From positions 62,001 through 126,000 of the IMG/VR virus record IMGVR_UViG_3300027708_000033: a DNA stretch of 64,000 nucleotides. One strand, written 5' to 3'. Made by a program: the position numbers and the translations under genes. The notes below the pieces were generated by a model. The model had not been told where the DNA came from. It saw only the letters and a list, made by a program, of their open reading frames with translations, and did not search any database. Source of the DNA: a virus. Of the stretch, positions 49,287 through 58,116 are shown in pieces; positions within the stretch are counted from its first letter, which is position 1, and each line of letters begins with the position of its first letter.

Positions 49287-50192
49287 CTAGCGAACCTCAC
49301 CCCATTCACGAGCCGAATCAACATCTTCGTGCTTCATGAAAGACGGTTTTATGTCGCCTGCGACGTTCCAGAAGAGCGTCTCAGGGTTCATCGGAACACC
49401 GAGCTTACCGCGAATCAAATACTCGATGCCCTTCATGTCGTAGTTCGGAGCCGAGCTGATTCCAGTTTCTTCGATAATCTTCTGAGCTTCATCTGCGTCC
49501 TGCAAGAACGGACGGTGATAGGAAATAACGTTTGCCCGACCAATTTCACCGGCCTTCAAGTTTCTGGCAACGGCAACTCCGTGGAACTCAGCGTTCGGGA
49601 AGGCTATCTGCAAAGTGCGACACAAGACTCCAGTCGAGACGACCGAGACAATGTGCTTCGGCTCAGGGCGGTCTCCCCACTGCTGTAACGTCGAGGCCAC
49701 GCCAGCAGCGACAACAAGTTCGTGGTCTAGACCGAACGGAACGAAGAATCCGCCGACCTCGTCAGCATAGTCCTTCGCATACTTATTTAGTACAGGCATC
49801 GCAGCGATTCGTCTGAACTTTGTCTTTGCTCCACGCTCAACACAGATTAGCTGATGGTCGCTTATCTTCTTCGACGCAGGCATAAACAATGTCAAGTTCT
49901 TGTCGTACTTATCTACTAGAGCCGACAGCGACATGCCTGCCCATCCGACTCGAGGCTGGACGTATACGACTTCTTTTTGCTCGACCTTGCTAATAAGCAA
50001 GTCTCCCCAGCGTCCTTTAGTTCCTAGCCCGGTTACAGAGTCGTCCCAGACAGTGGCACCATTCAAATCGACAATCGCCGGTTTCGGTGCCGTGTCTACC
50101 CAACCAGAAGCCAACTCTAAATAATAGTCTCTAGTTTTTTCCTTCAGGTACTTGTTACTTGTATCTGAGGTAATCTCAAATTCAAATGCCAT
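49287..50192 (-). CDS. Fold-type-II PLP-dependent enzyme
   Basis: 301 residues. TGLGTKGRWGD gives a candidate PLP lysine, K59. VGWAGMSLSALVDKY, LFMPASKK and VSTGVLCRTLQIAFPNAEFHGVAVARN follow the tryptophan-synthase-beta/ACC-deaminase fold (glycine-rich phosphate loop near VSVVSTGVL). Start overlaps the preceding gene by 11 nt. Known context: PLP enzymes accompany amino-acid:DNA transferases in thymidine hypermodification operons. The substrate cannot be read from sequence. Confidence 0.8.
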   Translation of the reverse strand: MAFEFEITSDTSNKYLKEKTRDYYLELASGWVDTAPKPAIVDLNGATVWDDSVTGLGTKGRWGDLLISKVEQKEVVYVQPRVGWAGMSLSALVDKYDKNLTLFMPASKKISDHQLICVERGAKTKFRRIAAMPVLNKYAKDYADEVGGFFVPFGLDHELVVAAGVASTLQQWGDRPEPKHIVSVVSTGVLCRTLQIAFPNAEFHGVAVARNLKAGEIGRANVISYHRPFLQDADEAQKIIEETGISSAPNYDMKGIEYLIRGKLGVPMNPETLFWNVAGDIKPSFMKHEDVDSAREWGEVR

Positions 50193-51270
50193 CTGCTGCT
50201 TCTTCTTTCTTCTTGAGTTCTGCGTGCTTCTCCCAAGTCCAATGCTTAGGGTACTTGATTCCGGTTACCGGATTATGCGTCACTCGCCATAGTTCTAAGT
50301 GCTCGTAACCTTTCGGAACGTAAGAGCCAACATAGCGAATGTAGTCACAAGCCACGTCCTCAAGGCACATCGCTTTGCCCATGCCCTTTTCCATGTCGCT
50401 GGTCCCGTAAGGCGACCGAAACTCTTCAACGATTCTGTCCATTGCAGCGTCAAGAAACTCGTCCTTGCTCTTGAAGCCTTCACCTTTGAAGATGATAGAT
50501 AAAGCCTCAACAGCGTTCTTGCCGTAGTTTACCTGTGAATACGGGTCAATGTATTCAGGGAAGTACTCTGCAATGTCCATCACGAACGCCGTCATCTGGA
50601 AGTGGAAACACTTCAGACCGTTAGCCTTGTGCCAAGTGTTTATCAAATCCACACCTTCACGAATTGACAACTCGAGCGGGTGCTCCCTGACGTATCGAGC
50701 AACGTCTCTGACTAGCGGGTTCATGAAGTGCCCGATGTAGTAAGCGCTTGCCTTCTCGTACGGTGCAACTGGCTTAGGGAACATCGGAATCGTGTTACCG
50801 ATACTTGTAAAGATAGGCTTACCAGTCGCCATGATTCTAAGAGCGTGGTCTCGCATCTCGTCAATGGTTTTGTTCTCTAGTGCAATCTCAAGTAGCACCG
50901 AGTTTCTAAAGCCATGGTCATGACTGAACGATGCACCTGAGCCGGTTAGTCTGTGGAACAAGAATAGCCAAAGCCACTCCTCGAGTCCTAAGCTCTCATG
51001 CAACCCATCACATCTCTTATCGACTTGCCACTGCTTAGGGTTATCAGACCCATACCAAACTTGCTGGATAGCATTAGCAAATCCGGCAAAGCAACGATCG
51101 ACGGTATCGTAGATAGTGATGTGATGCTGCAACGGGTCGTTTACGTGCAACGGCTCAGACGTGTCTCGGCCTAAAGGTGCTGCAATGTTTATCTCTTGAA
51201 GCGCTGCAGCTTTCTTATAGTACTCTTTAAACTCTTCCCAGTGCTCTGTGTAAATCAACTTACCCGGCAT
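50182..51270 (-). CDS. Possible amino-acid:DNA transferase (aGPT-PPlase-like)
   Basis: 362 residues, mostly helical. The N-terminal half carries HHITIYDTVDRCFAGFANAI and WLWLFLFHRLTGSG; the C half FHFQMTAFVMDIAEYFP then YGKNAVEALSIIF. This layout (a helical core ending FxxQ...D......G..A) resembles the alpha-glutamyl/putrescinyl thymidine pyrophosphorylase group, which attaches amino acids to pyrophosphorylated 5-hydroxymethyl-dU in phage DNA. The PLP enzyme overlaps its end. No thymidylate-synthase homologue or kinase is visible here. Assignment is tentative; a search could show another helical enzyme. Confidence 0.55.
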   Translation of the reverse strand: MPGKLIYTEHWEEFKEYYKKAAALQEINIAAPLGRDTSEPLHVNDPLQHHITIYDTVDRCFAGFANAIQQVWYGSDNPKQWQVDKRCDGLHESLGLEEWLWLFLFHRLTGSGASFSHDHGFRNSVLLEIALENKTIDEMRDHALRIMATGKPIFTSIGNTIPMFPKPVAPYEKASAYYIGHFMNPLVRDVARYVREHPLELSIREGVDLINTWHKANGLKCFHFQMTAFVMDIAEYFPEYIDPYSQVNYGKNAVEALSIIFKGEGFKSKDEFLDAAMDRIVEEFRSPYGTSDMEKGMGKAMCLEDVACDYIRYVGSYVPKGYEHLELWRVTHNPVTGIKYPKHWTWEKHAELKKKEEAADGI

Positions 51271-51447
51271 TTACTTCTTTCCTTTGACAAGCTCTAGTGC
51301 CGTCTCAAGACCGTCTAGGTACTCACGGTCGACTAGCATTGGATTGCTGACTCGGCTAATTTCGTCTTCTATCTTTTTTGCAATACGCTGCTGCTCTTCT
51401 GCGGCACCGTCTTCTTTACCTAGGTCATAGGCTTCAATTCCACTCAC
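51271..51447 (-). CDS. Small unknown protein
   Basis: 58 residues from GTG 51447, overlapping the previous stop (GTGA) with AAAGGAG upstream. Helical and charged (AAEEQQRIAKKIEDEISR). No family recognised. Directly abuts the transferase-like gene. Confidence 0.72.
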   Translation of the reverse strand: MSGIEAYDLGKEDGAAEEQQRIAKKIEDEISRVSNPMLVDREYLDGLETALELVKGKK

Positions 51448-51647
51448 TTGTTTTCTCCTTTGATTATTTCGATTGCCTCGCAAAAACAAAAGCCTTTTGT
51501 GTCGTGTCCGCCGTCAAGTCGGCACTTGCTCTTATCTCTTAGTAGTTCAACAACTTGCTTCTCAGCGTCTTCCCAACCCCAGCCATAACATTGACGTTCA
51601 AAGTCGCTCATTGTGTTTCTAGCTGCACTGTTCTTTGGCTTGCTCAT
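51444..51647 (-). CDS. Small cysteine-containing protein
   Basis: 67 residues, GAGGAG before the ATG. CYGWGWEDAEKQVVELLRDK and KCRLDGGHD..GFCFCEA; a possible single zinc site. No family recognised. Confidence 0.72.
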   Translation of the reverse strand: MSKPKNSAARNTMSDFERQCYGWGWEDAEKQVVELLRDKSKCRLDGGHDTKGFCFCEAIEIIKGENK

Positions 51648-51784
51648 TTAGTTCTCTCCTCAATAAAAGCAACAACGGTCCAGTACCAACGCTTTACGCC
51701 GTAGCGATTCCACCATTTATGCAGAGGACTTGTTTTGTGTGGTCGGCATCTGCCTTTGCGGCAATCGAAGCACCCAGGCTTCAT
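51644..51784 (-). CDS. Small basic cysteine protein (46 aa)
   Basis: From ATG 51784 overlapping the previous stop (ATGA), to a TGA overlapping the next ATG. MKPGCFDCRKGRCRPHK is a CxxC..C zinc-like start, followed by an aromatic WWNRYGVKRWYWT segment. Four-nt overlaps at both ends make it very likely real. Confidence 0.72.
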   Translation of the reverse strand: MKPGCFDCRKGRCRPHKTSPLHKWWNRYGVKRWYWTVVAFIEERTK

Positions 51785-52800
51785 TTGCTTTCTTCTCTAG
51801 CACAGTTGTTTTCTAGGTCCCACTCGTAGTGTCCTGGTGACAAGTGGACTGAACGAGGCTTTTCCATGTACGTCTCTGCGTAGACTTGCGGGTCTAGCTC
51901 GAACCATTCTGCAGGCCACTGCTTCACACGCTCAGCACCGAATCGACTTACAAGTCCGTCAGTTATGTATTTCCTCAGAGCTTCACGTTCTTCACGAGAC
52001 CCGATAAACGGAGTGCCTTTGTACCAACCAGTCTTTGGAAGCTTTCGCTCCTCATACTCGATAGGGTACGGTGCTGTAATCTCCACGTCCTCAGCTATTG
52101 AACCGGTAATCACACCACGCAACTGCACTCGCAACTCGTCTAGCATTGTGTCGATAGCAGCAAACGGTTCAGGCTGGCGCATTAGGTGATGGCGAATGTC
52201 AATGTTAGTACCAACGATGACCAGCTTCTTAGTCTTCTCGATTCCAGCTTCTTTGAGCATCTCAACAATGCCACGCTTCAATAGTCCATGCATTGTCAGG
52301 CCATCGTTACGTAGAAGTCTAGTCCTGCTTTGGTATCGAGCAACCGAGTGCGAGTCTCCAAGAACTACTCGCTCAGCGTTAGGAACCAGCATCTCGGCAC
52401 TCATCCATGGACAGTTGTCCACAATGTGCTGCAACGCTGCCCACTCTTCGTCTGTCAAGTTGCAGTCGCTCTTGTCTCCACGAGGTTTTAGAATTCCAAC
52501 TAGGTCAGGCATCGGTCTCTCAAGAGAAACCACCCGCTCGGCACCCTTGCGAATCATCAAGCGTAGACGCTCGGCATGCTCAGGCTGCCAACCAGCGTTT
52601 AGGTTATAGGTGTCTTTGAACTCCATGCCGTGCGAGACAGCCCAAAAGTCTGCTTGCTCGATGATGTTATTGTCACCAAATGCTAAGACAACGTCTTTGC
52701 CTAAGTCCTGTAACTGGCACTTCTGTGTTCTAGGCCATGATGAACGATGCGAGTAGATTCTTGATGTGAACGGTGTGACGATGTCGTCTATTGCTATCAT
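51781..52800 (-). CDS. GDSH-motif (SGNH-hydrolase-like) protein
   Basis: 339 residues, AGGA 6 nt before the ATG. VVLAFGDNNIIEQADFW lies near the N terminus. VVLGDSHSVARYQ (about 145) resembles the GDS block of SGNH/GDSL hydrolases, and VGTNIDIRHHL near 200 could supply the later Asn/His residues. It heads the genes leading to the PLP enzyme. Possible esterase or transferase in base modification; the family assignment is moderate. TATAAT just upstream overlaps the preceding stop. Confidence 0.65.
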   Translation of the reverse strand: MIAIDDIVTPFTSRIYSHRSSWPRTQKCQLQDLGKDVVLAFGDNNIIEQADFWAVSHGMEFKDTYNLNAGWQPEHAERLRLMIRKGAERVVSLERPMPDLVGILKPRGDKSDCNLTDEEWAALQHIVDNCPWMSAEMLVPNAERVVLGDSHSVARYQSRTRLLRNDGLTMHGLLKRGIVEMLKEAGIEKTKKLVIVGTNIDIRHHLMRQPEPFAAIDTMLDELRVQLRGVITGSIAEDVEITAPYPIEYEERKLPKTGWYKGTPFIGSREEREALRKYITDGLVSRFGAERVKQWPAEWFELDPQVYAETYMEKPRSVHLSPGHYEWDLENNCAREESK

Positions 52801-52830
52801 GTTTATCCTGTCTCTTGCGTCTTTAGATTA

Positions 52831-53253
52831 TTATACCGTGTCTTCGGTATGCACGACCACTTCTTGTTCAGGCTCGTCAAAGTTTTCTGAAGCGTCTTCA
52901 GCTTCTGTTTCAGCTTTAGCTTTTGCTGCAGCAACAGCTGCCGCGGCTTCTTCTTTGGCCTTCTTCTTTACCATGCTCTGTGTCATGTACTCAGCGACAA
53001 CTAGATTCTCAGGCACCGCTCCGATAGTTCCGTCCTTCTCAACGACAACGGCTACAGGCTTCCAGTCGGCATTACACTCACAACTACAAATCGTCAGCTT
53101 GTCAAACCAAGCAATTTCATGGATGCACTCATGTGGTTTTTCATTTTCTAACGTTGCTTGGCTTGGATAAGAGCAGTACCCACACGCTGCCGTGTAACTT
53201 ACAGTTCTCGTTCCGTACCAACTTGACGGATTATCTCCGGTTATTCTTGCCAT
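52831..53253 (-). CDS. Protein with cysteine-rich N domain and coiled tail
   Basis: 140 residues from ATG 53253 (AGGA 5 nt upstream). CGYCSYPSQ...CIHEIAWFDKLTICSCEC suggests zinc binding; then a Lys/Ala-rich helix (MVKKKAKEEAAAAVAAAKAKAE) and an acidic end. No family recognised. Confidence 0.7.
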   Translation of the reverse strand: MARITGDNPSSWYGTRTVSYTAACGYCSYPSQATLENEKPHECIHEIAWFDKLTICSCECNADWKPVAVVVEKDGTIGAVPENLVVAEYMTQSMVKKKAKEEAAAAVAAAKAKAETEAEDASENFDEPEQEVVVHTEDTV

Positions 53254-53584
53254 TGCGTTCCTCTCCAAGTCCTATGTCCATTGTTTCTGTCCAGTCTCTG
53301 ATGACTCCACCAAGTGATTCTAGTTTTGCTGGTAGCAGATACTTTTCCCAGTCAGCAGGGTCTAACAGCGAGTCTTTCAAAAGATTCATCAAAAGACTAA
53401 GTTGTGTCATAGCGTCTTGCTCTGACATTATTGGCAGTATTCTCATTATCGGCATTTGAGACATGTGCATTGCCCTTATCGGATGACCGTCAACCATCAA
53501 GACAATAACCTTGAGCTCTTCGCCAAACTCGTCACCTAACTGAGACTGGTCATCAAACTTGCCGTTACGTTTTCTAAACCACAT
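53231..53584 (-). CDS. Unknown helical protein
   Basis: 117 residues. Acidic N half, Met-rich centre (MHMSQMPIMRILPIM) and a WEKYLLPAKLESLGGVIRDW helix. It overlaps both neighbours. No family recognised. Confidence 0.7.
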   Translation of the reverse strand: MWFRKRNGKFDDQSQLGDEFGEELKVIVLMVDGHPIRAMHMSQMPIMRILPIMSEQDAMTQLSLLMNLLKDSLLDPADWEKYLLPAKLESLGGVIRDWTETMDIGLGEERNGKNNRR

Positions 53585-53924
53585 TAGACGACTCTTCTTT
53601 CTTTATCCAGCGACTTCCGTTTTCAGTTCTTGGAATCAAAGCCCAGTTCTTGTTGTAAAGCGTGTGCTTTCGGTCGTAGCCAAGTTCAGGCTGCCGTTCA
53701 ACTTCAAACAGGTCGACCTCGTAGTTGTAAGAGTTTCCAAACACGTAATACTTTGTGAGGTAGCCTCGGCTAGCCCAATAGATTACCATTTCTCTAGAGA
53801 CACCTACTTCGTATGCTGCTTGCTTACAACTCATTAGCACGGCGCCTTTAGCTCCGGCTTCTTCTCGAGTCGTCACTACTTCAATAGGAACAGCTACACT
53901 GCGTTTGCTTTTTCCTTTTGCCAT
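53574..53924 (-). CDS. MerR-type HTH regulator
   Basis: 116 residues from ATG 53924 (GAGGAG upstream). SCKQAAYEVGVSREMVIYWASRGYL is a MerR/excisionase-type winged HTH (about 32-56), followed by a basic beta region. First gene of the leftward base-modification-type operon, so it may control it. Confidence 0.78.
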   Translation of the reverse strand: MAKGKSKRSVAVPIEVVTTREEAGAKGAVLMSCKQAAYEVGVSREMVIYWASRGYLTKYYVFGNSYNYEVDLFEVERQPELGYDRKHTLYNKNWALIPRTENGSRWIKKEESSNVV

Positions 53925-53959
53925 GTCGCTCCTCAAACTTTCATACGTAACTCTATTCA

Positions 53960-53988
53960 ATTATACCTGATTCTAGTCTGCAAGTACA
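53960..53988 (-). promoter_or_regulatory. Promoter of the 53924 operon
   Basis: TGTACT (53988-53983), exact 17-bp spacer, TATAAT (53965-53960). The TTTGCTTCA and ACGACGAAA elements are absent, so this unit may be regulated differently. Confidence 0.82.
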
Positions 53989-54028
53989 CTATCAAGTCAG
54001 CGTTTCTAAAATGCTTTACAATATAAGA

Positions 54029-54271
54029 GTGGATACAGATGACTACTATGATGGAAAAGTTCGAGCGCAGCTAAGGCAAGTCCGCCTCTGCTCGCTAGTA
54101 CTTGAAGGCATCAACAACAATCTCACTGAGCCAGTAACTGCAGACTCAAAAGCTGATTTAGTTATTGTCTCAGAGAACTTGCTAGTCGAAGTAATGAAGC
54201 TCGTCGAGCATGCAAGGTCCATCGCTTGGAACGAAGAGCCGACTAACATACCGCCAAACACAATAATCTAG
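54029..54271 (+). CDS. Small unknown protein, probably leaderless
   Basis: 80 residues from GTG 54029, which lies 6 nt after a TACAAT -10 (54017-54022); an in-frame ATG 18 nt earlier is inside the -10. Mostly helical (VRLCSLVLEGINNNL, LLVEVMKLVEHARS). No family recognised. It precedes the surface protein gene. Confidence 0.62.
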   Translation: MDTDDYYDGKVRAQLRQVRLCSLVLEGINNNLTEPVTADSKADLVIVSENLLVEVMKLVEHARSIAWNEEPTNIPPNTII

Positions 54272-54301
54272 TACCTAGATGTAGGTGCAAGAAAGAATGA
54301 G

Positions 54302-57300
54302 ATGCTACGTCCTGAAAAGGGCGAGGGAGAGCGTCCAGCTAAGTCTTACAATTCAATAAAAAAAGCACCGCTGATTTTCACAACGGCGCTTCTTGTAGGT
54401 TATCCACTTTGCCTTGGTCAGGCAGCACTAGCCTCTACTTCTTCCTTCGGACTACACTCACAACAAGACCAATCACGAACAGCGCTACATACGCGCTCAC
54501 AAAGCCTACCCAAAAACTATCTAGGTTTACGGTTACACTCACTGTCGACACTTCCTTCCGATAATCAGATTTCTAATCTTGAGTCTATCTTATCTGATTA
54601 CAAGTCAAAACTTACAACTATTCGCAACCAAGCCGCTGACCGTCCAGACTTAGACCTATCCGCTTCAATCAGCGCAATCCAGTCTGACATCAACACACTG
54701 ACCGAACGAATTGCAGTTCTCAACTCAACGCTAACTCTTTACTCTAAGCACAAGGCTACACTTGCTCAAGCAACCCAAGCCTACAACTCAGCTCTCACAA
54801 AACAGACAGACCTTTCGACCGAGCTTCAACAGGCAACAGCTAACCGTGACTCACTAGCAACTCAAAGTGCAAGTGCTGCCCAAACTCTTGCAGCTGCAAA
54901 TCAAGATGTGACTAATGCTACTCAAGCTCTTGCAGACGCAAACGCTGCAGTGCTAGCCGCTACAGACAAGAACGCAAAAGCAGCTACCGCGCTTCAGCTT
55001 GCCAATCAAAACAAGAACGCATCTGACCGAGCAGTCACCTCAGCAGAGCTAGCACTCGCTAAAACTACAGACACACTTACTCAGGTTCAACAAGACCTTG
55101 TAGCTGCGCGGACTCTTCTTGCAGAGACTACTGCAAATCGTGACGCAGCGTCTACTTTGTTCTGGCAGCTACAAGCAGAGCTCGGTCCTGTTTATGACAA
55201 GATAGGCGCTGCGCAGACTAAACTAGACTTAGCAACTAGCAACTACCAGCACGCTAACACTGTGACAGGTCGCACCGGTGCAGCACTTACATCGGCTAAC
55301 TCTGCACTAGACACAACAACAGCTAAACTGCAACAGGCTAACCAGGACTTGGCAGCAAAGACGGCGACACTGCAGCAGTCGTACGTATCTCTTCAGGCTG
55401 CACAAGACAGCTATGCACAGTACCTAGCTGCAAACGACTCAAGCGCTCAACAACTTGCTCAGGCTAATCAGTCACTAACTAATGCTCAATCAGACTACTA
55501 CGCTAAATACCAGAGCTATCAAGACATGCTAGCCAACTATCAACAGGCTCAAGTTGACCAGGATTCAGCCTATGCTACGTATCAACAGGCGCAGTCTACA
55601 CTTGACTTAGCAACTTCATCACTTGCTCAAGCACAGTCGAACTACGACACTAAACTAATAGTAGACCCGACATCTAACTTGCCAGCTGCAACTCCTGGAA
55701 TCAAGGTCGACATCTACAATCAGCTAACCTCATCTAATCCAAGACGCGACCCGAATGCCTATCATTTCTGCAAGACAGAAACACTAGCGCTAATCAACTA
55801 CAACTGGGGTGGCGGCAACGTTGAAGGCTGCGGCAATGATTATGTCATGCTTCACTATACCGGCTACTTTACGCCGGACCAGAACATTACTTATTTACAG
55901 AACAACGCCGATGACGGCTTCTACATGGAACTCGATGGAGTCACCGTCATCAATGACTGGCGACTAAAAGGCTGTGGCGGAAGCTGGTATCCAGTTTCTC
56001 TAAATAAGGGTCAAACTTATCGACTAGATGCCTGGTTCTATGAATGGGGCGGCGGCGCTTGCTCTAGTCTTTTCTACCAATCAAACAGTAGCTGGGGAAA
56101 TGTTCCAGCAGCGTGGTACACGCAAAGCCAGCCAGCTCCAATGATTAAAGACCCAGCGCTTCTAGCGATTCTCAACACTAAGCGTGATGAGTATAACGCA
56201 GCACTAGCTGCTCTAGACACTTCGTACAGCAACTATCAAGTTAGTGTCGCGCACCGTGAAGACTTAGGCTCTCACTACAACGACTATGTTGACGCGGTAA
56301 ATAAAGCCGGTTGGAATTGGCAAGCCGTTGCAGTTACTCAGTCCGATGCAGCACAGGCTTACTCAAACGCAAGTCAAGACCTAGCACAGGCTCAGCAACT
56401 TTTGGACCAGGCGCAAGCAACTTACGACCTAAACGGTGTTGCACTTCAAGCTGCAAGTGATACACTTGCCCAGGCACAGCAAGACTACGACCAGGCAGTT
56501 GCAAACATCTCGGCTCTCTCTGCAGCTCTAGACCAAGCTAGACTTGACGAGGCTGCAGCTCTTCAAGCAGTGAACGATGCCACCACTCTTCCAGGTCAAG
56601 CCCAAGCTGATTACGACCAGTTGCTTGACAGACGTAACTCAGCATGGGAAGATTACGGCGTCTATAACAACAAAGCGTCTTCACTTACTGCTAGCATTGC
56701 AGACTACGAGTCAAAGCTCTCTAGCGCGTCATCAGCCAAGATTGTAAATGAACAAGACCTGGCAGATGCCATAACCGTAGCTGCAGCATCAAAGACTAAT
56801 CTTACAAATGCTCAAGCGGTTCTAGGCAGCACGATTACAAGTCTAGACCTTGCAACACAAGCCTTGTCGAATGCGACCACTGTAAAAGACACGGCAGCTA
56901 CTAATCTAGTAACAGCCACTACAAAGGCTCAAGCAACACAGACCGACTTAGCGCAAGCAGAGACAGTCGTAGTGCAAGCAACAGATAACGTAACCTCTGC
57001 TACTAATGAGGTCGAGTCGCTAAAGACCGAAGTTGCAACAGCTGAAGACACTGTCTCAGCTACCGAGTTGACTATCGTGTCGAACTATCAAGTAGCACAA
57101 GCTGTGTCGCCAGACTTTAATGCAGTTGAAACTAAACTTGCAACTCCTAAGCCAGACCCTGTACCAGAGGAAGGAAGCAAGGAGATTCCAGTAGACTTGT
57201 CCGCCGATAATCTTATGAGCGTCGACTTGACAGCGGTCGACCCAACCGAACTTACTCCAGAACAAGCAGACCAACTTGTTGCAGCAGCTCTTGAGACTTT

Positions 57301-57619
57301 CCAGACAGCAGAACCTGGCTCAGCACAGTATGAGCAAGCTCTCGATGCCTTGTTTGTTGCTGCTCAGCAAGACGACATTGAACTCTCGCCAGAACTTGCT
57401 GCTATACCAGGACTTGCTGCTGCAACAGAACTTATCAACTTTATTGGCAACGTAGGTGCCGACATGTCTCCAAAGGTTCGTGCAGAGTCAAAGAAAATCA
57501 TTGTTACAGCAGTAGTCGCAGCAGGTGTTGCAGTTCAAGCAGCAGCAGGAGCAGCGGCAAGCGCAGCAGCATCTTCCAGTTCCTCATCTGGTTCTGGTTC
57601 ATCTAGAAGAAAGCAGTAA
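54302..57619 (+). CDS. Secreted coiled-coil protein with PA14-like domain
   Basis: 1105 residues. A hydrophobic segment PLIFTTALLVGYPLCLG and an A-L-A site near residue 45 suggest a Sec signal. About 90-460 and 620-960 are Gln/Ala/Thr-rich heptad-like coiled coils (repeats such as LAQANQ and LTNAQ). About 463-610 is a PA14/GLEYA-like domain with NADDGFYMELDGVTVINDW. The end has an acidic domain (VDLSADNL...ELTPEQADQL), an Ala-rich hydrophobic helix, a Ser run and RRKQ. Such a protein could sit on the host surface or act as a receptor-binding fibre. Holin-like and lysin genes follow on the same strand. Confidence 0.75.
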   Translation: MLRPEKGEGERPAKSYNSIKKAPLIFTTALLVGYPLCLGQAALASTSSFGLHSQQDQSRTALHTRSQSLPKNYLGLRLHSLSTLPSDNQISNLESILSDYKSKLTTIRNQAADRPDLDLSASISAIQSDINTLTERIAVLNSTLTLYSKHKATLAQATQAYNSALTKQTDLSTELQQATANRDSLATQSASAAQTLAAANQDVTNATQALADANAAVLAATDKNAKAATALQLANQNKNASDRAVTSAELALAKTTDTLTQVQQDLVAARTLLAETTANRDAASTLFWQLQAELGPVYDKIGAAQTKLDLATSNYQHANTVTGRTGAALTSANSALDTTTAKLQQANQDLAAKTATLQQSYVSLQAAQDSYAQYLAANDSSAQQLAQANQSLTNAQSDYYAKYQSYQDMLANYQQAQVDQDSAYATYQQAQSTLDLATSSLAQAQSNYDTKLIVDPTSNLPAATPGIKVDIYNQLTSSNPRRDPNAYHFCKTETLALINYNWGGGNVEGCGNDYVMLHYTGYFTPDQNITYLQNNADDGFYMELDGVTVINDWRLKGCGGSWYPVSLNKGQTYRLDAWFYEWGGGACSSLFYQSNSSWGNVPAAWYTQSQPAPMIKDPALLAILNTKRDEYNAALAALDTSYSNYQVSVAHREDLGSHYNDYVDAVNKAGWNWQAVAVTQSDAAQAYSNASQDLAQAQQLLDQAQATYDLNGVALQAASDTLAQAQQDYDQAVANISALSAALDQARLDEAAALQAVNDATTLPGQAQADYDQLLDRRNSAWEDYGVYNNKASSLTASIADYESKLSSASSAKIVNEQDLADAITVAAASKTNLTNAQAVLGSTITSLDLATQALSNATTVKDTAATNLVTATTKAQATQTDLAQAETVVVQATDNVTSATNEVESLKTEVATAEDTVSATELTIVSNYQVAQAVSPDFNAVETKLATPKPDPVPEEGSKEIPVDLSADNLMSVDLTAVDPTELTPEQADQLVAAALETFQTAEPGSAQYEQALDALFVAAQQDDIELSPELAAIPGLAAATELINFIGNVGADMSPKVRAESKKIIVTAVVAAGVAVQAAAGAAASAAASSSSSSGSGSSRRKQ

Positions 57620-57621
57620 AA

Positions 57622-57876
57622 ATGAAAGACTTTTTAAAAGGTCTACTAAAAGACATCATTGACCAAGCATGGACTCTACTAGGTATGGCAGTTGCATGGC
57701 TAGTTCTTGAGGGTTCAGCCAAGGCGCTGACTGGTAATCTAATCATGATTACGCTTGGCATCTGGGTGCTGACCTTCCCTCTACGCTATGAAAAGCCTGA
57801 GAAAGAAGAGAAGAAGCCTGTTGCTAAGAAGCCTGTAGCTCGCAAGAAGCCAGCTGCAAAGAAGACGGAGAAGTGA
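57622..57876 (+). CDS. Holin-like membrane protein
   Basis: 84 residues, starting 2 nt after the surface protein stop. Two transmembrane segments (about 17-33 and 39-55) and a Lys/Pro-rich tail (KKPVAKKPVARKKPAAKK). Size, topology, charged tail and location directly before a double-M23 endolysin fit a holin. Not tested; it could be a generic membrane anchor. Confidence 0.72.
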   Translation: MKDFLKGLLKDIIDQAWTLLGMAVAWLVLEGSAKALTGNLIMITLGIWVLTFPLRYEKPEKEEKKPVAKKPVARKKPAAKKTEK

Positions 57877-58076
57877 TGAGCCTGTTGTCTTATCTAAAGT
57901 ATTACTACCAGCCAAAGCACAAAGACGTTTGTCTCCTAGCCCTAGAGTCTTGGCGAGAGTACATCAAAGGCAAACCACGTATCTACGACATGGATGTGTG
58001 CCGAGCATACCAACGAGGCTACATCTCTGCCTGGCGCCACTCGTACGCTAAGTCAATGCTCGAATCAGCCAAGTAA
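57876..58076 (+). CDS. Small unknown protein between holin and endolysin
   Basis: 66 residues from ATG 57876 overlapping the previous TGA (TGATG). Aromatic and basic (YLKYYYQPKHKD, CRAYQRGYISAWRHSYAKSM). No family recognised. Lysis-cassette position. Confidence 0.7.
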   Translation: MSLLSYLKYYYQPKHKDVCLLALESWREYIKGKPRIYDMDVCRAYQRGYISAWRHSYAKSMLESAK

Positions 58077-58116
58077 CCAAGCTGTAAAATAGAACATACC
58101 TAGCAAAAGGATAATA

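Noticed and set aside
49287-50192. Cysteine synthase-like metabolic gene
   Set aside because: Fold type II is supported, but the sequence lacks the usual cysteine-synthase substrate loop and sits in a phage operon with a transferase-like partner, so only a general PLP assignment is given.
53133-53459. Plus-strand frames opposite the 52.8-53.6 kb genes
   Set aside because: No ribosome binding sites and no motifs. The minus-strand genes have good starts and overlaps.
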